Both the position numbers and the translations under genes were made by a program. This document shows positions 1 to 12,283 of a DNA stretch of 64,000 nt, piece after piece. Below the pieces are notes generated by a model. That model was not told where the DNA came from, did no database searches, and saw only the letters and a list, made by a program, of their open reading frames with translations. The DNA lies in NCBI GenBank assembly GCA_038049695.1, contig CP142461.1, positions 29,581,001 through 29,645,000 on the forward strand, read 5' to 3'. How positions within the stretch are numbered: position 1 is the first letter of the stretch; every line of letters starts with the position of its first letter. Source of the DNA: Cinnamomum chago. Its lineage: Eukaryota > Streptophyta > Magnoliopsida > Laurales > Lauraceae.

Positions 1-279
1 ACATTATGAAGAGAAGGGCAGACACCACACCCTGGTGAGTATTAATTAAAACTGCCCATGGACTCAATGGGACTAACTACCTCATCTCCATTGTCCCATG
101 CAGGAAGTTATGATGGGCCACCCAATGGGACTATAGATAAGCACATCAAGTGGACAAAGAATAGAAAAGGATGAGTATCAAATTTACCAGTCTAAGAGGA
201 AGTCCTTGTGAGCTGAGAGTGCCAGCAGCCAGTGTCACATGCCTCTCTTTTGGATGGTGGTATTTGCAGGTTGATCCAT

Positions 280-417
280 ATTGCATCTTTTTGCAACAAG
301 TATCAAACATCAGAAGATGAATTGAAGAAGACAATGGAGAAAGCTAACAATTTAATTGTTGACATTTTGAAGAAAAAACCACAATTGGCCTTTGATTGTA
401 AATCAGAGAACCTATGA
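280..417 (+). CDS. Candidate 3'-terminal exon of an unidentified gene
   Basis: An open frame ending at the TGA at 415-417 follows an AG at about 269-270. The stretch [19 protein letters not shown] and the residues after it are charged and helix-like, with normal codon use, unlike the surrounding A/T-rich sequence. I do not recognise the family. Upstream exons would lie left of the window. It could be the last exon of a gene entering from the left or a captured exon fragment in a transposon. Confidence 0.25.
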   Translation: MASFCNKYQTSEDELKKTMEKANNLIVDILKKKPQLAFDCKSENL

Positions 418-761
418 ACTTATCAATACATGTATATTTTAATGCTATTGGACATTAAAACACCGCAGGCAACCTGTTCACAAATTATCAAGTAAGCTTG
501 CATAAAATTACAAGGCCTGGATTCCTCCTGCTTTCATGTGTGCTGATGCTTTCTTCGATATGATCAATCGACAGTGACAATTGCTCTTATGGGGAAAAAA
601 ATCAGCCCAAATAAAACAAAGTGGGCCATAGATTTCTACCATTTTGGATCCCAAAGTTGCTTCCTTTGATGGTTTTACAACGCTGGGAATTAAGAGAATT
701 CCCTGTCCTCTCAGATGATAACAGATTCCAGGCCCAGATGTCAAGCCACATCCTAAACAGA

Positions 762-802
<41 letters not shown>

Positions 803-3460
803 CAGAGGAAGAATTCATTTGGTAGGACTGAGACTAAAACAGAGGTACTGTAATAAACTGAGATGTAGAGAGGTATCAGATCAGATTAAAACCAGCTACT
901 CAGGACTGATGAATAAATAGAAAAAAAAAACACAAATCTCAAACAAAAGATCAAGTAACAGGTACTAATTCCATAGACCAAACAACTAAAACCAATCACC
1001 CAAAAAAAAAAAAAAAAGGAATGAAAGAAACTGAAACCAGTCATCTTACCTTACAGACTCCAAAGTGTAGAAAGTATCAGGCCTTGTTCCAAGCTTCATA
1101 AACTTCATCTTAAACCTTATTCTTTCTCCCTAACTGTGAGCCTCTATCATGGAGAATTCTCCCTTCAACTCACCACCAATTCATAGAATGATTGTCTAGC
1201 CTCCACACCAAAAAGCAAACCTCCAACACCCATCCCCAGAATAGAATTCCCTGTTCAGCTGGGCAGTGCCAAATCTCATGAAATTCTAACATCATTCATT
1301 GGCAATTGAAATATGTGGCAGGTGTGAAAAAGCAACAGAAGGTGGTAGTAAGTCAAAAACAACTCAGTCACAATTTGACTGGAAAGACAAGGAATTGGCA
1401 TGAAATGAGTGTCAATTTCAATCAACTCCAAGAACCCATGTAATTGATCATGCCAGCTTAATTATCAGCAGGATTTTTGAGGTGTTACATCAAGATCAAA
1501 ATTTGGTGGCAAGCTCAATAAACAGACAGGTGTGATCAAGGAGCTCTCTAGTCCACAGACTGTAGACTAACATTGCCTGGAGAGGAGTTGAGATTTGAGA
1601 AAATGGGAGGCCATAAATTCAACTGAATTTCATTTTCAGCACTAAACATAGACCGGGAAACCGTTGTTAAATCCATCGGCCCCACCTGTCTCCATTTTCA
1701 AGCTATGAAAGTCTTGTGGGGCCCTAATTATTGTAGTCCTTGAGACTATTGTAACAAACATCATGATAATTGACAGGTGGTTTTCAATCTTTAAGGTTTT
1801 ACACTGTTAAACAAAAGTAAAATTTAGACCTAGTTTTCTGTTTAATAAAATAAAATAAGTTGAGTTAGATCAGGAGAAGATGGTAGTTTGATGTTTTAAT
1901 TTAAATGAATAGAAAAAGGGTCAAAAACTAATTTCACTAAAAACTAGTGTAAAGTAAAGATGATGTTTTCCTTAAAAAAATGTAAATTAGATTTGGTCAA
2001 CAATGGAGGAAAAACATGTCTACCAATCAATCAGGTAGTTAACTGGCATTGTCTGGAAAGTATATGTGGTTGTATGTGAATGGGAAAGGGCAGGAAGTTA
2101 AGCCTAAATCCTCCAAAATAAAAAGTGCTAGTCTGAAAAAGTAAAGGAGAGTTTCTTGAGATGATTGATTGGAGTTTTAAGTGATTCATACCTTCTTTTG
2201 AAAACAAAGGGTGTAACCTTTCCAGAAGAGCCAAGGGCTGCCCACCCTGCAACTGTCTAAGTGTGGTTTGGGGTTGTCTGAGACATTTCCTCCAAAACCC
2301 ACCACAGGGAACTACAATATCTAACTCTCCTTTAACTCTGTGAGCAAGTTTGGGACTAGAGAGATGTGCGTATTGAAAGGTATATTGTAACTTATATGTA
2401 TTTATAAAGAGATTTTGATTCTCTTACCTCTGTTACATGTATGTTTTAAATTACTGTTATGATAACAGAGATTAACTTCTGCGGATGATTCAGTCTCCAT
2501 TTATGATAATTTTGATACTTGAAACAAACTAAAGGCCTCACGATATGATATAACCGCAACTTCATATTTAACATGGTTACAAAACAAAAATGGGAATAAG
2601 CTAACAGGCATTTAGAAACCTGCTTAGCATTTTTCATTAGTGCTAACAGACTTTTAAACAAAATTCATGGTCAACAGACATGGGGGATATGAGAGAGTGA
2701 AAAAAGCACTTACATGGGGATATGAGAGAGTGAAAAAAGCACTTAGAGTTCAATAGCAGCATAAAGTTGAGCCTCATCTTTTGGCATGCTGGGAAGAAAA
2801 AGAAGATTAGAGTTGGAGGTAATAAAATTAATTCATTGAGGATGATGAGTGCAGCAAAGTTAATGTAAGAAACAAAGAACTCTACCTGTAAAAGATATAA
2901 AACAGGGTTGCAAGCTGAAACTTCGCAAAATACCTGAGTAACTGTTGATGCAAACTGGGGACAGGCCCTGAGTAACTGTTGATGCAACATTACTACATGG
3001 AAAGCTTAGCTACCAGCAGTGGCTGACAATTAAAAAAACTAGTACCTCACTGCATTTGCATTAAGAACAAATGATGAAATAATATAGAACAGGGAAAGGA
3101 CATGGCACAACAACTCGGTATTTACACTCAGTGAGGCCATGATCCATGTCAACTAAACACCTTTTTTGTTTCTTTTTTTTCTTTTTTGTAATGGAATCCA
3201 GTCATAAATGGAGGATACAAACATAAAATGGAACTCCCATTGATCAGTTTTATTGTCTCCATTAACCAAGTCAACACTTCAGTTTCAATTAAAGAGAAAA
3301 TAAGATTTTGCAGGATCTTAAGGATATAATACCAACCAAATGGGAGATCTCATCATATTACACAAGACAGGAGAATTTGGATGCATAGGAAGAGAACCTA
3401 TGTGAGGGCCCTCAAAGAAATATTTATTCAATGTGGTTCAAATTAGCAAATGCAAACAAT
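418..3460. other. Gene-free stretch with simple repeats
   Basis: No supported gene. It contains a (GA)n microsatellite near 762-801 and A-tracts. A 33-34 bp tandem duplication lies at about 2679-2746 (core GATATGAGAGAGTGAAAAAA twice). A 20-bp direct repeat, CTGAGTAACTGTTGATGCAA, occurs at about 2934 and 2969. The open frames here are short and low-complexity. Confidence 0.5.
762..801. repeat. (GA)n microsatellite
   Basis: An uninterrupted run of about 17 or more GA dinucleotides is visible. It reads as RE repeats in one frame, which is an artefact of the repeat. Confidence 0.9.
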
Positions 3461-5139
3461 TTAAGCACCTCTACGAGCAGCACTTGCACCTGTCTGTGAG
3501 AATTCATATCCTCCTCCAGGATGAGAAGCAGTGGTCTGCGATGATCCATAGGGAACTGCATTTCCTCCAGCATGAGTGGGGGTCTGTGACGATCCATAGG
3601 GAACTGCATTTCCTCCTCCAGCACGAGTGGGGGTCTGTGACATTCCATGGGAAACAGCATTTCCTCCAGCATGAGGGGAGGTCTGCGACGATCCATAAGG
3701 AACAGCATTTCCGGATGGGACTTGCACTTGAGGCCCAGTAGCTCCTCTAGGTAGAGCTTTGTAACCAGTGCCTCTAGCTGCATCATAACCAACACCTCTA
3801 GCAGCATCATAGCCATGACCTCTAGCTGCATCATAGCTGGGTGCTCTTTGAGCATCATAGCCAGGGCCTCTTGGCGCATCATATCCAGCCCAGGCAGGAG
3901 ATGGCCCAGTGCCACCTCCATAGAAGATAATTCTAAAGCAGCCAAAAGATAATTCTAAAGCAGTAATGAGTCTTGTAATCAATAATGGTGTATCATTAAA
4001 TCCTCAATCTCAATAATGCTCAACTTACCATAAAGTACTTTTGCAAAGCATAGTGAAAAGATAAAAACTAAAAGAGTTTATAGCAACTGAGCCATTAAAC
4101 AGACACCATAAGGGTTCTAAAAAATTCCTCCTCTTCCTACATCAATAATAGTGTATTTTCTGCATGGAATCTTTCAACATAAAATCTTCTTCAATTTTCA
4201 TTCAATCCTGCATAAAAAAAAAAAAAAATTGTCAAAACATGATCTTTAAAAGATGGGAAAAAATCACAAGAAACGATTGTTGGATGAATTTTCTTCCATA
4301 AATACACAACTTCTTCATAGTAGTTAAATATAAACTTCTTCCCAACCTGTTTTAAGTGTCAAATAACTCAAGTGAAAAAATTAAACAGCATCCACCAAAT
4401 TTTGGTTCATAATCTATAAACCATATATGTATAGCTTTCTGTATTCTTATCTACATTTATGCTTAATTAGAGATAGTAATTAGAGATAGTAATCAACATG
4501 CAAATAAAATATCATTTTGAAAAGAGTAATCATATACAAACCTGGAGAAGTCGAATCCTGAGTTCCACCAGAGGTGCCATCCCCACCAACAAAGGAAACT
4601 GGATCTATGCCTGCGCGCTCAGCTAACTGGAGGACTAAGCCCTCGAGGAAACTGATTCTCTTGCCAAACTCCGCTACCTGCTGCCGCAATTGAAGTACCT
4701 CAGAATCAAGGCCCGTTCGATTCTGGGTTGAACCTAAAGTGGACTTTGTGCGAATGCCAAAACCCTTAAGGTATCCCGATCTCTGTCCAAGCACCTTGAC
4801 GGATATCTGTTCATCGGTCAACGGAGATGTGATGGAGGGTTGGGATTGTTCAGCAGTCACCCGCACTAATTCCTCCTCACTATAATCCGATTCATCGGAT
4901 TGTGCAAGTTCCCCATGCTGTAGCCAAGTGTCGTAAGATACCATCATCCCACGCCGGAGCAGATGATCTCTCACAGTCTCATAATCATGCTTAAAACCAT
5001 TACAGCAATAGTTACATGGGCATTTAATCTCTATACTCCCACCCGAAGTCGCCTTTGCGAATTCAATAAAAGAATTCACCCCGTCTATATACGGCTGACT
5101 GAATCTGTTATGATACTGTAACATCCAACTCTTGTCCAT
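3461..5139 (-). CDS. Putative chimera: CACTA transposase-associated domain spliced to FLX-like C-terminal tail
   Basis: Exon 1 (5139-4542) starts MDKSWMLQYHNRFSQPYIDG. It shows the hallmarks of the Transpos_assoc domain of CACTA (En/Spm) elements over residues 1-75: CPCNYCCNG, a following HL, then YDTWLQHGE. A short leucine-heptad segment (LRQQVAEFGKRISFLEGL) follows. A donor CCAG|GTTTGT lies at 4542/4541. Exon 2 (3954-3461) reads through YGGGTGPSPAWAGYDAPRGP, five GYDA-type repeats and NAVPYGSSQT repeats to a TAA at 3461. That resembles the glycine/tyrosine-rich tail of FLX-like (FLC expressor-like) proteins. Joining the two preserves frame and gives about 363 residues. The junction is my inference. 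Alternatively, exon 2 is an isolated FLX-like fragment beside a separate transposase fragment. No FLX coiled-coil exon is present upstream on this strand. Confidence 0.45.
3480..3720 (-). repeat. In-frame tandem repeats in the FLX-like tail
   Basis: About four consecutive units reading GGNAVPYGSSQTPTHAG or close variants (one with NAVSHGMSQT) occupy the 3' part of the exon. The unit is roughly 51-57 bp. Unit lengths keep frame, so the array looks like coding expansion. Confidence 0.7.
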
Positions 5140-6990
5140 ATCTGTTTACATATGTAAGGTGGTGGTTAACTCAAATTCAACCAATAGATGGTATAAAATA
5201 AATGCAAAAACTTTATAAAAAAAAAAGAGAGAAAAAAAAGAAGAACTCAAATATAAGAAAAACAAATCAACACCCTACGCCTAAAATGCAAAACAAAAAA
5301 GTAAGAAAGAAAATAACAATTAAATTTAGAATTTAGACAGATCAAGAATGATAAGATCTCCATTAAAGGAATGAGCACTTCTCTATCACATGATATAAAA
5401 TGAGCCATGCTTCAAGTCTCAGATCTGGCACAAAACAAATACTCATAAAAAATGGACAAGAGAGAAATAGTCGCTCCACGAATCAACAGATCGTTTGTAG
5501 GTAATTCTTCACAAACAACACAAAATTGAGAGTCACACATCATAGAAAAAAAGTCGCTGTCAAAGTTGAATTCAAAACACATTTACCCTGGAAACCAATA
5601 CTTAATTTAACTATACATTTTCTGCTTCTTTTGAATGGTGAAGTCCCCCCGCTCACCCCTTAAGGAGGGCATTTGGTGAGTTTAGAGAATTGAGAAGGTT
5701 CTGAAATCCTTTTCAATCAGAGAAATTGCTGACCAAAAATACGGACAATTTGCCCATGCTTTCTTTATAGAAGAGACAGGAAGGAATCACAAGCACAACC
5801 ATTCAAATGCCAAAGGGTTTAAGGAACTTGTTGGGTTTTAATTAAAAAAGGGTCCAGCACTCCAGATCTGAAATATGCAAGTTCACTACAGACAAAGAAG
5901 ACCAACTAGAACAATCAGTTCAAAAAAAAAAAAAAACAAATTTGCAAAATCTTCGGTCTGATCAGGTAGAAAAGATTGGTAAACAATTCAAGGAAGCAAG
6001 AAAATAGTTAGAATCAATCACAATAATCAAAGGAGCTTGATGAAAAATATATAAGGGGGACAAATGTCATAACCACAGATGCGCATTCATCCTCAAATGA
6101 GGAGTCTGCATCTATTGATGCAAAGATTTAATGCAATTTAAGTGCATTGCTTGTCAGTCTTATCTAACAAGGTATCAGAAAGTACACACCATTTTATTTT
6201 AAAATTTAGACTGCAAAGCTTCTACAAGTTATTTGAACAAAGACAACTCCTCTCATGAAGGGAAAATGATGGTGCACTTAAAACCTGTTCTTTGAATCTT
6301 CATTCCTCTAGGGCCTGTTCGTCTTATGTATGTAAATTCCAAAGATTGTATTTCTATAAGTGGTTAAAAATTAAGAATCATGATTAAGAATACTCAAAAT
6401 GGATTTGTAATCCAACGACTCTAACTGACAAACTCCTACTACATGCTCTGTTTGTTGTGATTGTAAACCTTTCTTTGTTTTAATGAATTTTCTATTATCA
6501 AATAAAAAAACTAACGAAGGAATAAAAAAGAGAGAAGAATAAACAAAACAACAACAAATCTTAAATGAATAAATAAAAACCACATCAGCCTATGAATCAT
6601 ATTGGTGGCTGCTGATTGGATGATCTAGACTGTCATATTGGCTACTGCAGATGCGCTATAATTAAAAGACTAAATGTATCGGAGGATATCAACCAACCAT
6701 AAATTGTCTTTTAAGTTTGGACCATTTTGGACCAATTACCATAAAAGTTGTTGCATGACAAGATAATATAGATAGATAAGGTGGGTTCCTGTAGCTGGAA
6801 CACAATCTGAAGATAACATAGATCAAGAATTGGTAACAACCATCCAATGGACGGCCTCACATGGGACAATTTCTGATTCAAGTTGCTGGGAGGTGGATTT
6901 CTAACAGCAAAGATAATTTGGTTAGTGTAATTTTAGACAAGAGCCAATGATCCGTTTATTTGTGTTTCATTTTCCATTGCATCAATACAG
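5140..6990. other. Non-coding A/T-rich stretch
   Basis: No gene is supported. The sequence is A/T-rich with many A-runs. It probably belongs to the interior or flank of the transposon that supplies the neighbouring minus-strand frame. Confidence 0.4.
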
Positions 6991-7234
6991 ATCCAGTCAC
7001 AGGCGTGCCTTCAAGTAATGGATGAAGCAGAGAAGGAATATAAGAAGATGACAGACAGGATTAGTGAAAATATAGAAGTAATGCAGGTATAATAGCAATC
7101 TCTATAACATGAATTCACTACTACTATTATTGTTATTATTTTGAAGTTCCTCACACTTTTGATGATCTGGTGGCTTGTTTGTCAGGCTTCATATTCAGAA
7201 TTCATGACTGAAGCACAGGCTCAAGCATCTCGTG
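6991..7234 (+). CDS. Two consecutive candidate exons encoding a coiled-coil segment; gene fragment
   Basis: Exon a (6991-7086) follows a clean acceptor (CATCAATACAG) and ends at a GT donor. It reads phase 0 as QSQACLQVMDEAEKEYKKMT and onward to SENIEVMQ. Exon b (7186-7234) follows TTTGTCAG and continues ASYSEFMTEAQAQASR to a GGTAAAT donor. Both frames join without a shift, and other frames are closed. A following exon could start near 7401 (acceptor TTTTCGCAG, quick stop) or at about 7700 (reading TSTRIKQIECERGRS and ending TGA near 7819). The charged helical sequence suggests a nuclear coiled-coil protein, possibly of the meiotic PAIR1/PRD3 kind, but I cannot confirm this. No start exon was found, so it is a fragment or a gene with unseen exons. 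Confidence 0.35.
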
Positions 7235-7819
7235 GTAAATGAATTGAACTGCATTTTCCTTTGTGTTTTTCATACCCCCATTTGCAACTATTTAATACCT
7301 TTCAAGATGAGAATAAAGTGATTGAAGAACAGGATAGGATAAATTGTTGAAACACCTCAAATTAAAATTAGTGATCAATTAGCGACCTTCCTGTTTTCGC
7401 AGCTTGCTTTCACTAATGGTTGTGGTATGAGGTTATTAAAAGTGCAGATTTTATTTATTTTGGAGATTTTCTTTTGGCAAAAAATAAAATTTTATCTAAT
7501 CTTTCACTTATTGTTAATATGATTGTTTTTATGGGTAGACAATTGTTGAGTCAAACAGGACATTATATCTGTTCTCTGAGTCTTAGTCTGGATCTGTTAC
7601 AAGCACTAGCACTTTTGGATCTGTTTACAAATGATTGCATCTTGAAATGGAATTGGGAGTTTTAGGGCATGGTAAATTTTAAACTACGAAGACACTTCCA
7701 CAAGGATTAAGCAGATTGAGTGTGAAAGGGGAAGATCAAGTATTAAAAATGGAAAGCTTTGCACGGATACTAGTTCTAAACAAGTGCCTTCTGTGGTCAA
7801 TAAAGAATCCCAATACTGA

Positions 7820-10179
7820 GGAAAGGAAAAAAAAAAAAAAAAGGAAAAGTTGCAAAGATGACAAAGGATTAGAAAGATTAACCATATCATGCAGTAAAGA
7901 GTGTCTTAGAGTGTAGGGTGCTGAGAAGTTGCTTAAAATAGACTACAGGCAATAGTGCAACTTCCATCTTAAACACCTGAGAGCTTATTGGACATGAGTA
8001 AGCATTGACTGCAACTAAGAAAGTTGACAACTTAATCTGTCTGCGTTAGCCAAAATTAACTTAGAAAGTGCACCTACAAGTGTGGTCCTTCAATCAACCA
8101 TTCAAGTAGAATTATGTCAAAAACTGTTCAAGTATAAAGGTTCTGCCAAAATAGTTCACTATTCATGTGATTAACCGTTCAAGTTGAGCAGGATAGACAG
8201 TAGTAGTTCCATTAAATGTAGAGTAGCAAATGAAGGCTTTCCTCCACACTTAGTAGAGGGAAACTTGTAAATGGAGCTTTTTTTCGGACAAAGTAGCATA
8301 TGTAGGTTTTCCTCCAATCTTAATAAAGGAAAACTTGCAAATCGAGCTTTTCCTTAAACAAAGTTTCTCCTCTGCTCTTAATAGATGAAAAGTTGTAAAA
8401 GAAGCTTTTTTCTCTATTCTTATTAGAGGGAAAGTTACAAATGACCGCAAAGTTTCAAATGTATGGGTATCCGAATCTAACCTCGTCCTAAGACAGGCTT
8501 GTATATAATTACTAATATCAATGTAAAATCTTTAATCATACAAGTTTTAGTGAAAATCCTCATATCTACGATTCCTCGTTGATTCCTCATTTGTTACCAA
8601 ACATGCCAAGATGGGTTTGGGGGTGGTTTGATCATGGGAGACAATGTGGGCCCGATAGGCCAGACTGTTCCTCATATTCTCTTGGATGAAAACATAGTTC
8701 CAGCCCAAGTCAACAGCCTGAACCACAGCTCGATTGGGCCAACCCAATCGGACCCAACCGCTCCAGCCCACAAACACTCTACTCCCATCTGTTTTGACCT
8801 TTTGCCAACGCAAATGCAAATTAAGTAGGATGATTAGACAAATGGAGGTCAGCAACTGGCTGGTGCATGCTTCTTGGTTTCTGTCAAATCACGGAAATGT
8901 AAACGCAGACCACTGTATCTAAATTTTCTGCTAAGGCTAAAAATAGATACATGTCTTCTGCTGTTGGAGAAATTATTTGGCTAAGATGTGTTACGAGAGA
9001 ACTATCAATACTGCTAATGAGGCCACTGTTAACACCAATGCCATTCAGATACCTATACAAGGTCATGACAAAATCCTACCACAATTTCCTTTGAAACTCC
9101 ACATAAATTTGACAGGAAGCATAGAAAACCATTGAATGCATGTGGTTCCACATGACATCATACTAATCATATACCATATTATTTAATGGTTTCTTGATAC
9201 CTGTAGCATAATGAAATATCACCATCACCATCATCACAGTTTGGTATGAACATGTTCCTAGAAATCCTCTTCCAATCACTATTGGTGCCCTTTATTGTGA
9301 GACTCAATCAATGTCTACAGCATGACCATCCTATCACATGAGAAAAACACTAAACTGGGCCATTTAGAAGTCGCATCATGGTAAAAGAATCTTCCTCATT
9401 TGAAGGTGGGGTCCATTTATGATTTTTTTTTAATTCCTTATTTTAGAAGAGGCCCACTTATGAGTCATGACCCATCCAAACCAATATCATATAGCACCCA
9501 CCTTGTGGATTGCAATTTGACACTTAACCAGCCATTGGCACCATTGATTTGAATAATCAATTAGAAAAATATGTATTAGTTGTTTTTCTTATATTAATCT
9601 ACTTCCAATCAAGTCCATTTTTTCCACTAATTTTTTTTATGCAACAATGGGGCAGAACTTTAATGTATACTATTAAACTAACCGTTTAACACCGGATGAC
9701 CTTTGAAAATTGACACTCATTCTAATTTGGCACTTATTAAATTATTAATTATCATTAGTTTCCATTAAAAAATAAAATGCATTAAAGAAAAAAAAAACAC
9801 AGTAAATCTCAAAGCTTAGTGCTTAATTAGAAAAAGTATGCAATGAGAGTATTTTTGAACCCACCCCTTTCTCATGGATACCATCTGGCAAAGTCTAGAG
9901 AAGTTCGTAAAAACTTATTATTCAATTAGTTTTAAGATCATTTATCTCTGTTTTATGAAAGTAATAAAATGATCACTTCTTTCCCACCCATCAATATTTA
10001 CGGTAGGAAAAAACCTTTTTTTCCTTTACATTTTACAAGTTTGATGACATAATTTGTACTATATGCCTTCCAATTAATCTAACTAAATCAGCTCTTTTTC
10101 AATTAAATTAAACTTGATAAGCAAGCCTACATTTATTCTATTTCTAGTGCAAGATTCATAATCCATCAGCTTGTTTTTT
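7820..10179. other. Gene-free stretch
   Basis: No gene is supported. Contains the degenerate repeat listed separately and A/T-rich filler. Short open frames at 8250-9066 on both strands show no recognisable domain. Confidence 0.45.
8225..8450. repeat. Degenerate tandem repeat, about 65-70 bp, 3-4 units
   Basis: Successive segments share the pattern 'AAAGTAGCA-AATG-AGG-TTTCCTCC-(C/A)TTA-TAGAGGGAAA-CTTG-AAATGGAGCTTTT' with many substitutions. Units begin near 8224, 8293 and 8360, with a fourth partial near 8405. Confidence 0.55.
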
Positions 10180-10692
10180 TTAATTATTTTCCAAATCTGA
10201 GAGCATCCACAACATTAACAGCTTAAAAACAAAGTTCTGATAATGAAGCCTAGCAACACAGAAAGTTGTGGATAAACGTGATAAAACAGATAAAGGTGAA
10301 GGCAGTGCACAGATAACTTGTGGAATATATTCTCCTAGCAACACAGAAATCCATCGAACAGCCAGCAACTCTATACATACTTTGGGCATTTAGAAAGACA
10401 TTCCAGATAAAACAGATCAACAAGTAAACACCACCAATAATGAACATGAGGCAACCCAAGAGGTAGGAAAAAAAGAAAAGAAGCAATGCAATGAAGATGA
10501 GGCAGAGCCATTACCTTTGAGTGTCAGTCCGGTTGCGAGAGAGGGAAGGAGAGGATGCGCTGGCGAGGGAAACCGTGAACGTAAGAGAGAGATGCCGAGG
10601 GAGATGAGAGAGGCACAGAGGTGAAAATCGCCACCAATGTGTTCTGTCCTTTGCTTTTCAAGCCCCAATTCGCTTAAGGCCCTATTCGAGGA

Positions 10693-11095
10693 TGGCGGAC
10701 GAGAGAGATGGGTCAGAGAGATGGCTGGACGAGACACAGATGGGCGCTAGACGAGGCGAGATGGGCCAGGGACCGAGAGGGAGGGAGATGCAGAGAGATG
10801 GGGAGATGGGCGCTGGAAGAGGCGAGATGGGCGAGGGACCGAGAGGGAGGGAGATGCAGAGAGATGGGGAGATGGGCGCTGGAAGAGGCGAGATGGGCCA
10901 GGGACCGAGAGGGAGGGAGATGCAGAGAGATGGGGAGATGGGCGCTGGAAGAGGCGAGATTGGCCAGGGACCGAAGGGGAGGGAGATGCAGAGAGATGAG
11001 GGAGATGGAATAGGCGAGATGGGCCAGGGACCGAGAGGGAGGGAGATGCAGAGAGATGAGGGAAATGGGCTGGACGAGGCGAGATGCAGAGAGAG
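10693..11095 (+). repeat. 66-bp minisatellite (22-residue in-frame period)
   Basis: The core CGCTGGAAGAGGCGAGATGG recurs at about 10745, 10811, 10877 and 10943, exactly 66 bp apart, with shortened units after that. Because 66 is a multiple of 3, an open frame (GRGEMGEGPRGREMQRDGEM and so on) persists across the array. I treat that frame as a by-product. The array lies just inside the CACTA end region. Confidence 0.85.
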
Positions 11096-11214
11096 GAGGA
11101 AGATGCAGAACGGGTTTGAAATGAGGGAGTTGCGATTTTTTGCTTATGCAGGAGGGAGATGTTTTCTTTGGGTTGTTTTATGATAACAATCCCGCCTAAT
11201 TATAAAATTCCTAA

Positions 11215-11587
11215 CCCAAATAAACGCGCGATGCCCAAATGAAGGTGCGAAGGGAGGACATTTGCCGGCGAAGTGGGTAGAACGCCGGGAAAAATAATAC
11301 CTTTGCCGGCGAAAAAACAAATGTGCGGGCAAAAAACTAACCTTTGTGTGGAAAAGCAATTACCTTTGCAGGCGAAAAAAATAAATCGCCGAGAAAACAG
11401 AACTTCGCCAGCGAAAAAAATAAATCGCCAGAAAAAAGCGGCCTTTTGCCGGCAATAATATGACGCCGGAAAAAAATCAGTTTTTTCCCGGCAAAAACAG
11501 CTTTTTCACCGGTAAAGTTATACTTTTCCCGGCGTTTTATGCTTGCGCCGGAAAAAAATGCCGGTAATAGTGCAAATTGTTGTAGTG
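11215..11587. mobile_element. Terminal and subterminal region of a CACTA (En/Spm) transposon
   Basis: The region ends TTGTTGTAGTG, the inverse of the CACTACAACAA terminus expected of CACTA elements. Immediately inside it, about a dozen copies of a short motif (GCCGGCGAAAAA and variants, both orientations) are spaced 20-40 bp apart, as in CACTA subterminal repeats bound by TnpA. The base after the terminus begins ATG, and the second copy of the flanking duplication shows the uninterrupted site AACATGTGTC. A 3-bp ATG target duplication therefore fits. The other terminus is not identified in the window and probably lies to the left. Confidence 0.75.
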
Positions 11588-12283
11588 ATGTGTCAATCGA
11601 CAAAGGCAGCATGTGTGATTTTTTTCTCTCTATTCTCCAGATATGGGTTATAAGAAAAAGCGCAACTATTGTTTCTTTTATTGTTTTTTTATGTTAGTTG
11701 GAAATGGAGGAAAGGTCTTGGGACTATATTTGGACACTCACGCAGCTTTATCGCTGTTGTCGGGGGTGGTAACTTCACAATTCTAGATTTCCTCCTCTCT
11801 GAGAGGAGGAAAACTGGAAATTGAAGATATACCGTTGATACATACGGCAGAAATCTTGCAGACCGATTTTTTAGCCTTCTTTCCTTCTTTTACTTGTTGG
11901 TGGTGCATCACGGGTCGGGGCTTAGTTCGCAAAATGATGGATGGACATGTGTGAATAGCAATTGGATGAAATAATATCAAATCACAATAAGCACACTATA
12001 AATCATAATTCACTTTACCGGTGAAGTAAAGTAAATGGTCAATATAAGACAGAATAAAAGTAAGGGTGTAGTTTTAATCAAAAGGTGAGAGAGTTGCATT
12101 TTTATTTTTTTTCTTAAAATGAAGAGTTTTTTGTTTTTGTTTTTTTGTTTTTTTTTGTTGTATGGGAGCTCATGGATTGGGCTTTGGGCATGGGGTTTAG
12201 TTATTCATAGATGGGTCGTGCTCAGTTTTTATTTTATTTTATTTGCACTTAGGGCTTGGGAGCAGGAATCCCGGTCCCACCCA

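Noticed and set aside
4480..4541. Extension of the transposase-associated frame to its stop at about 4480
   Set aside because: The last residues (LYMITLFKMIFYLHVDYYL) look like translated intron directly after a good donor. I prefer the splice, though an unspliced product cannot be excluded.
10692..11183. 163-codon frame through the 66-bp minisatellite
   Set aside because: Open only because the repeat length is a multiple of three. The composition is artificial and no family is recognised.
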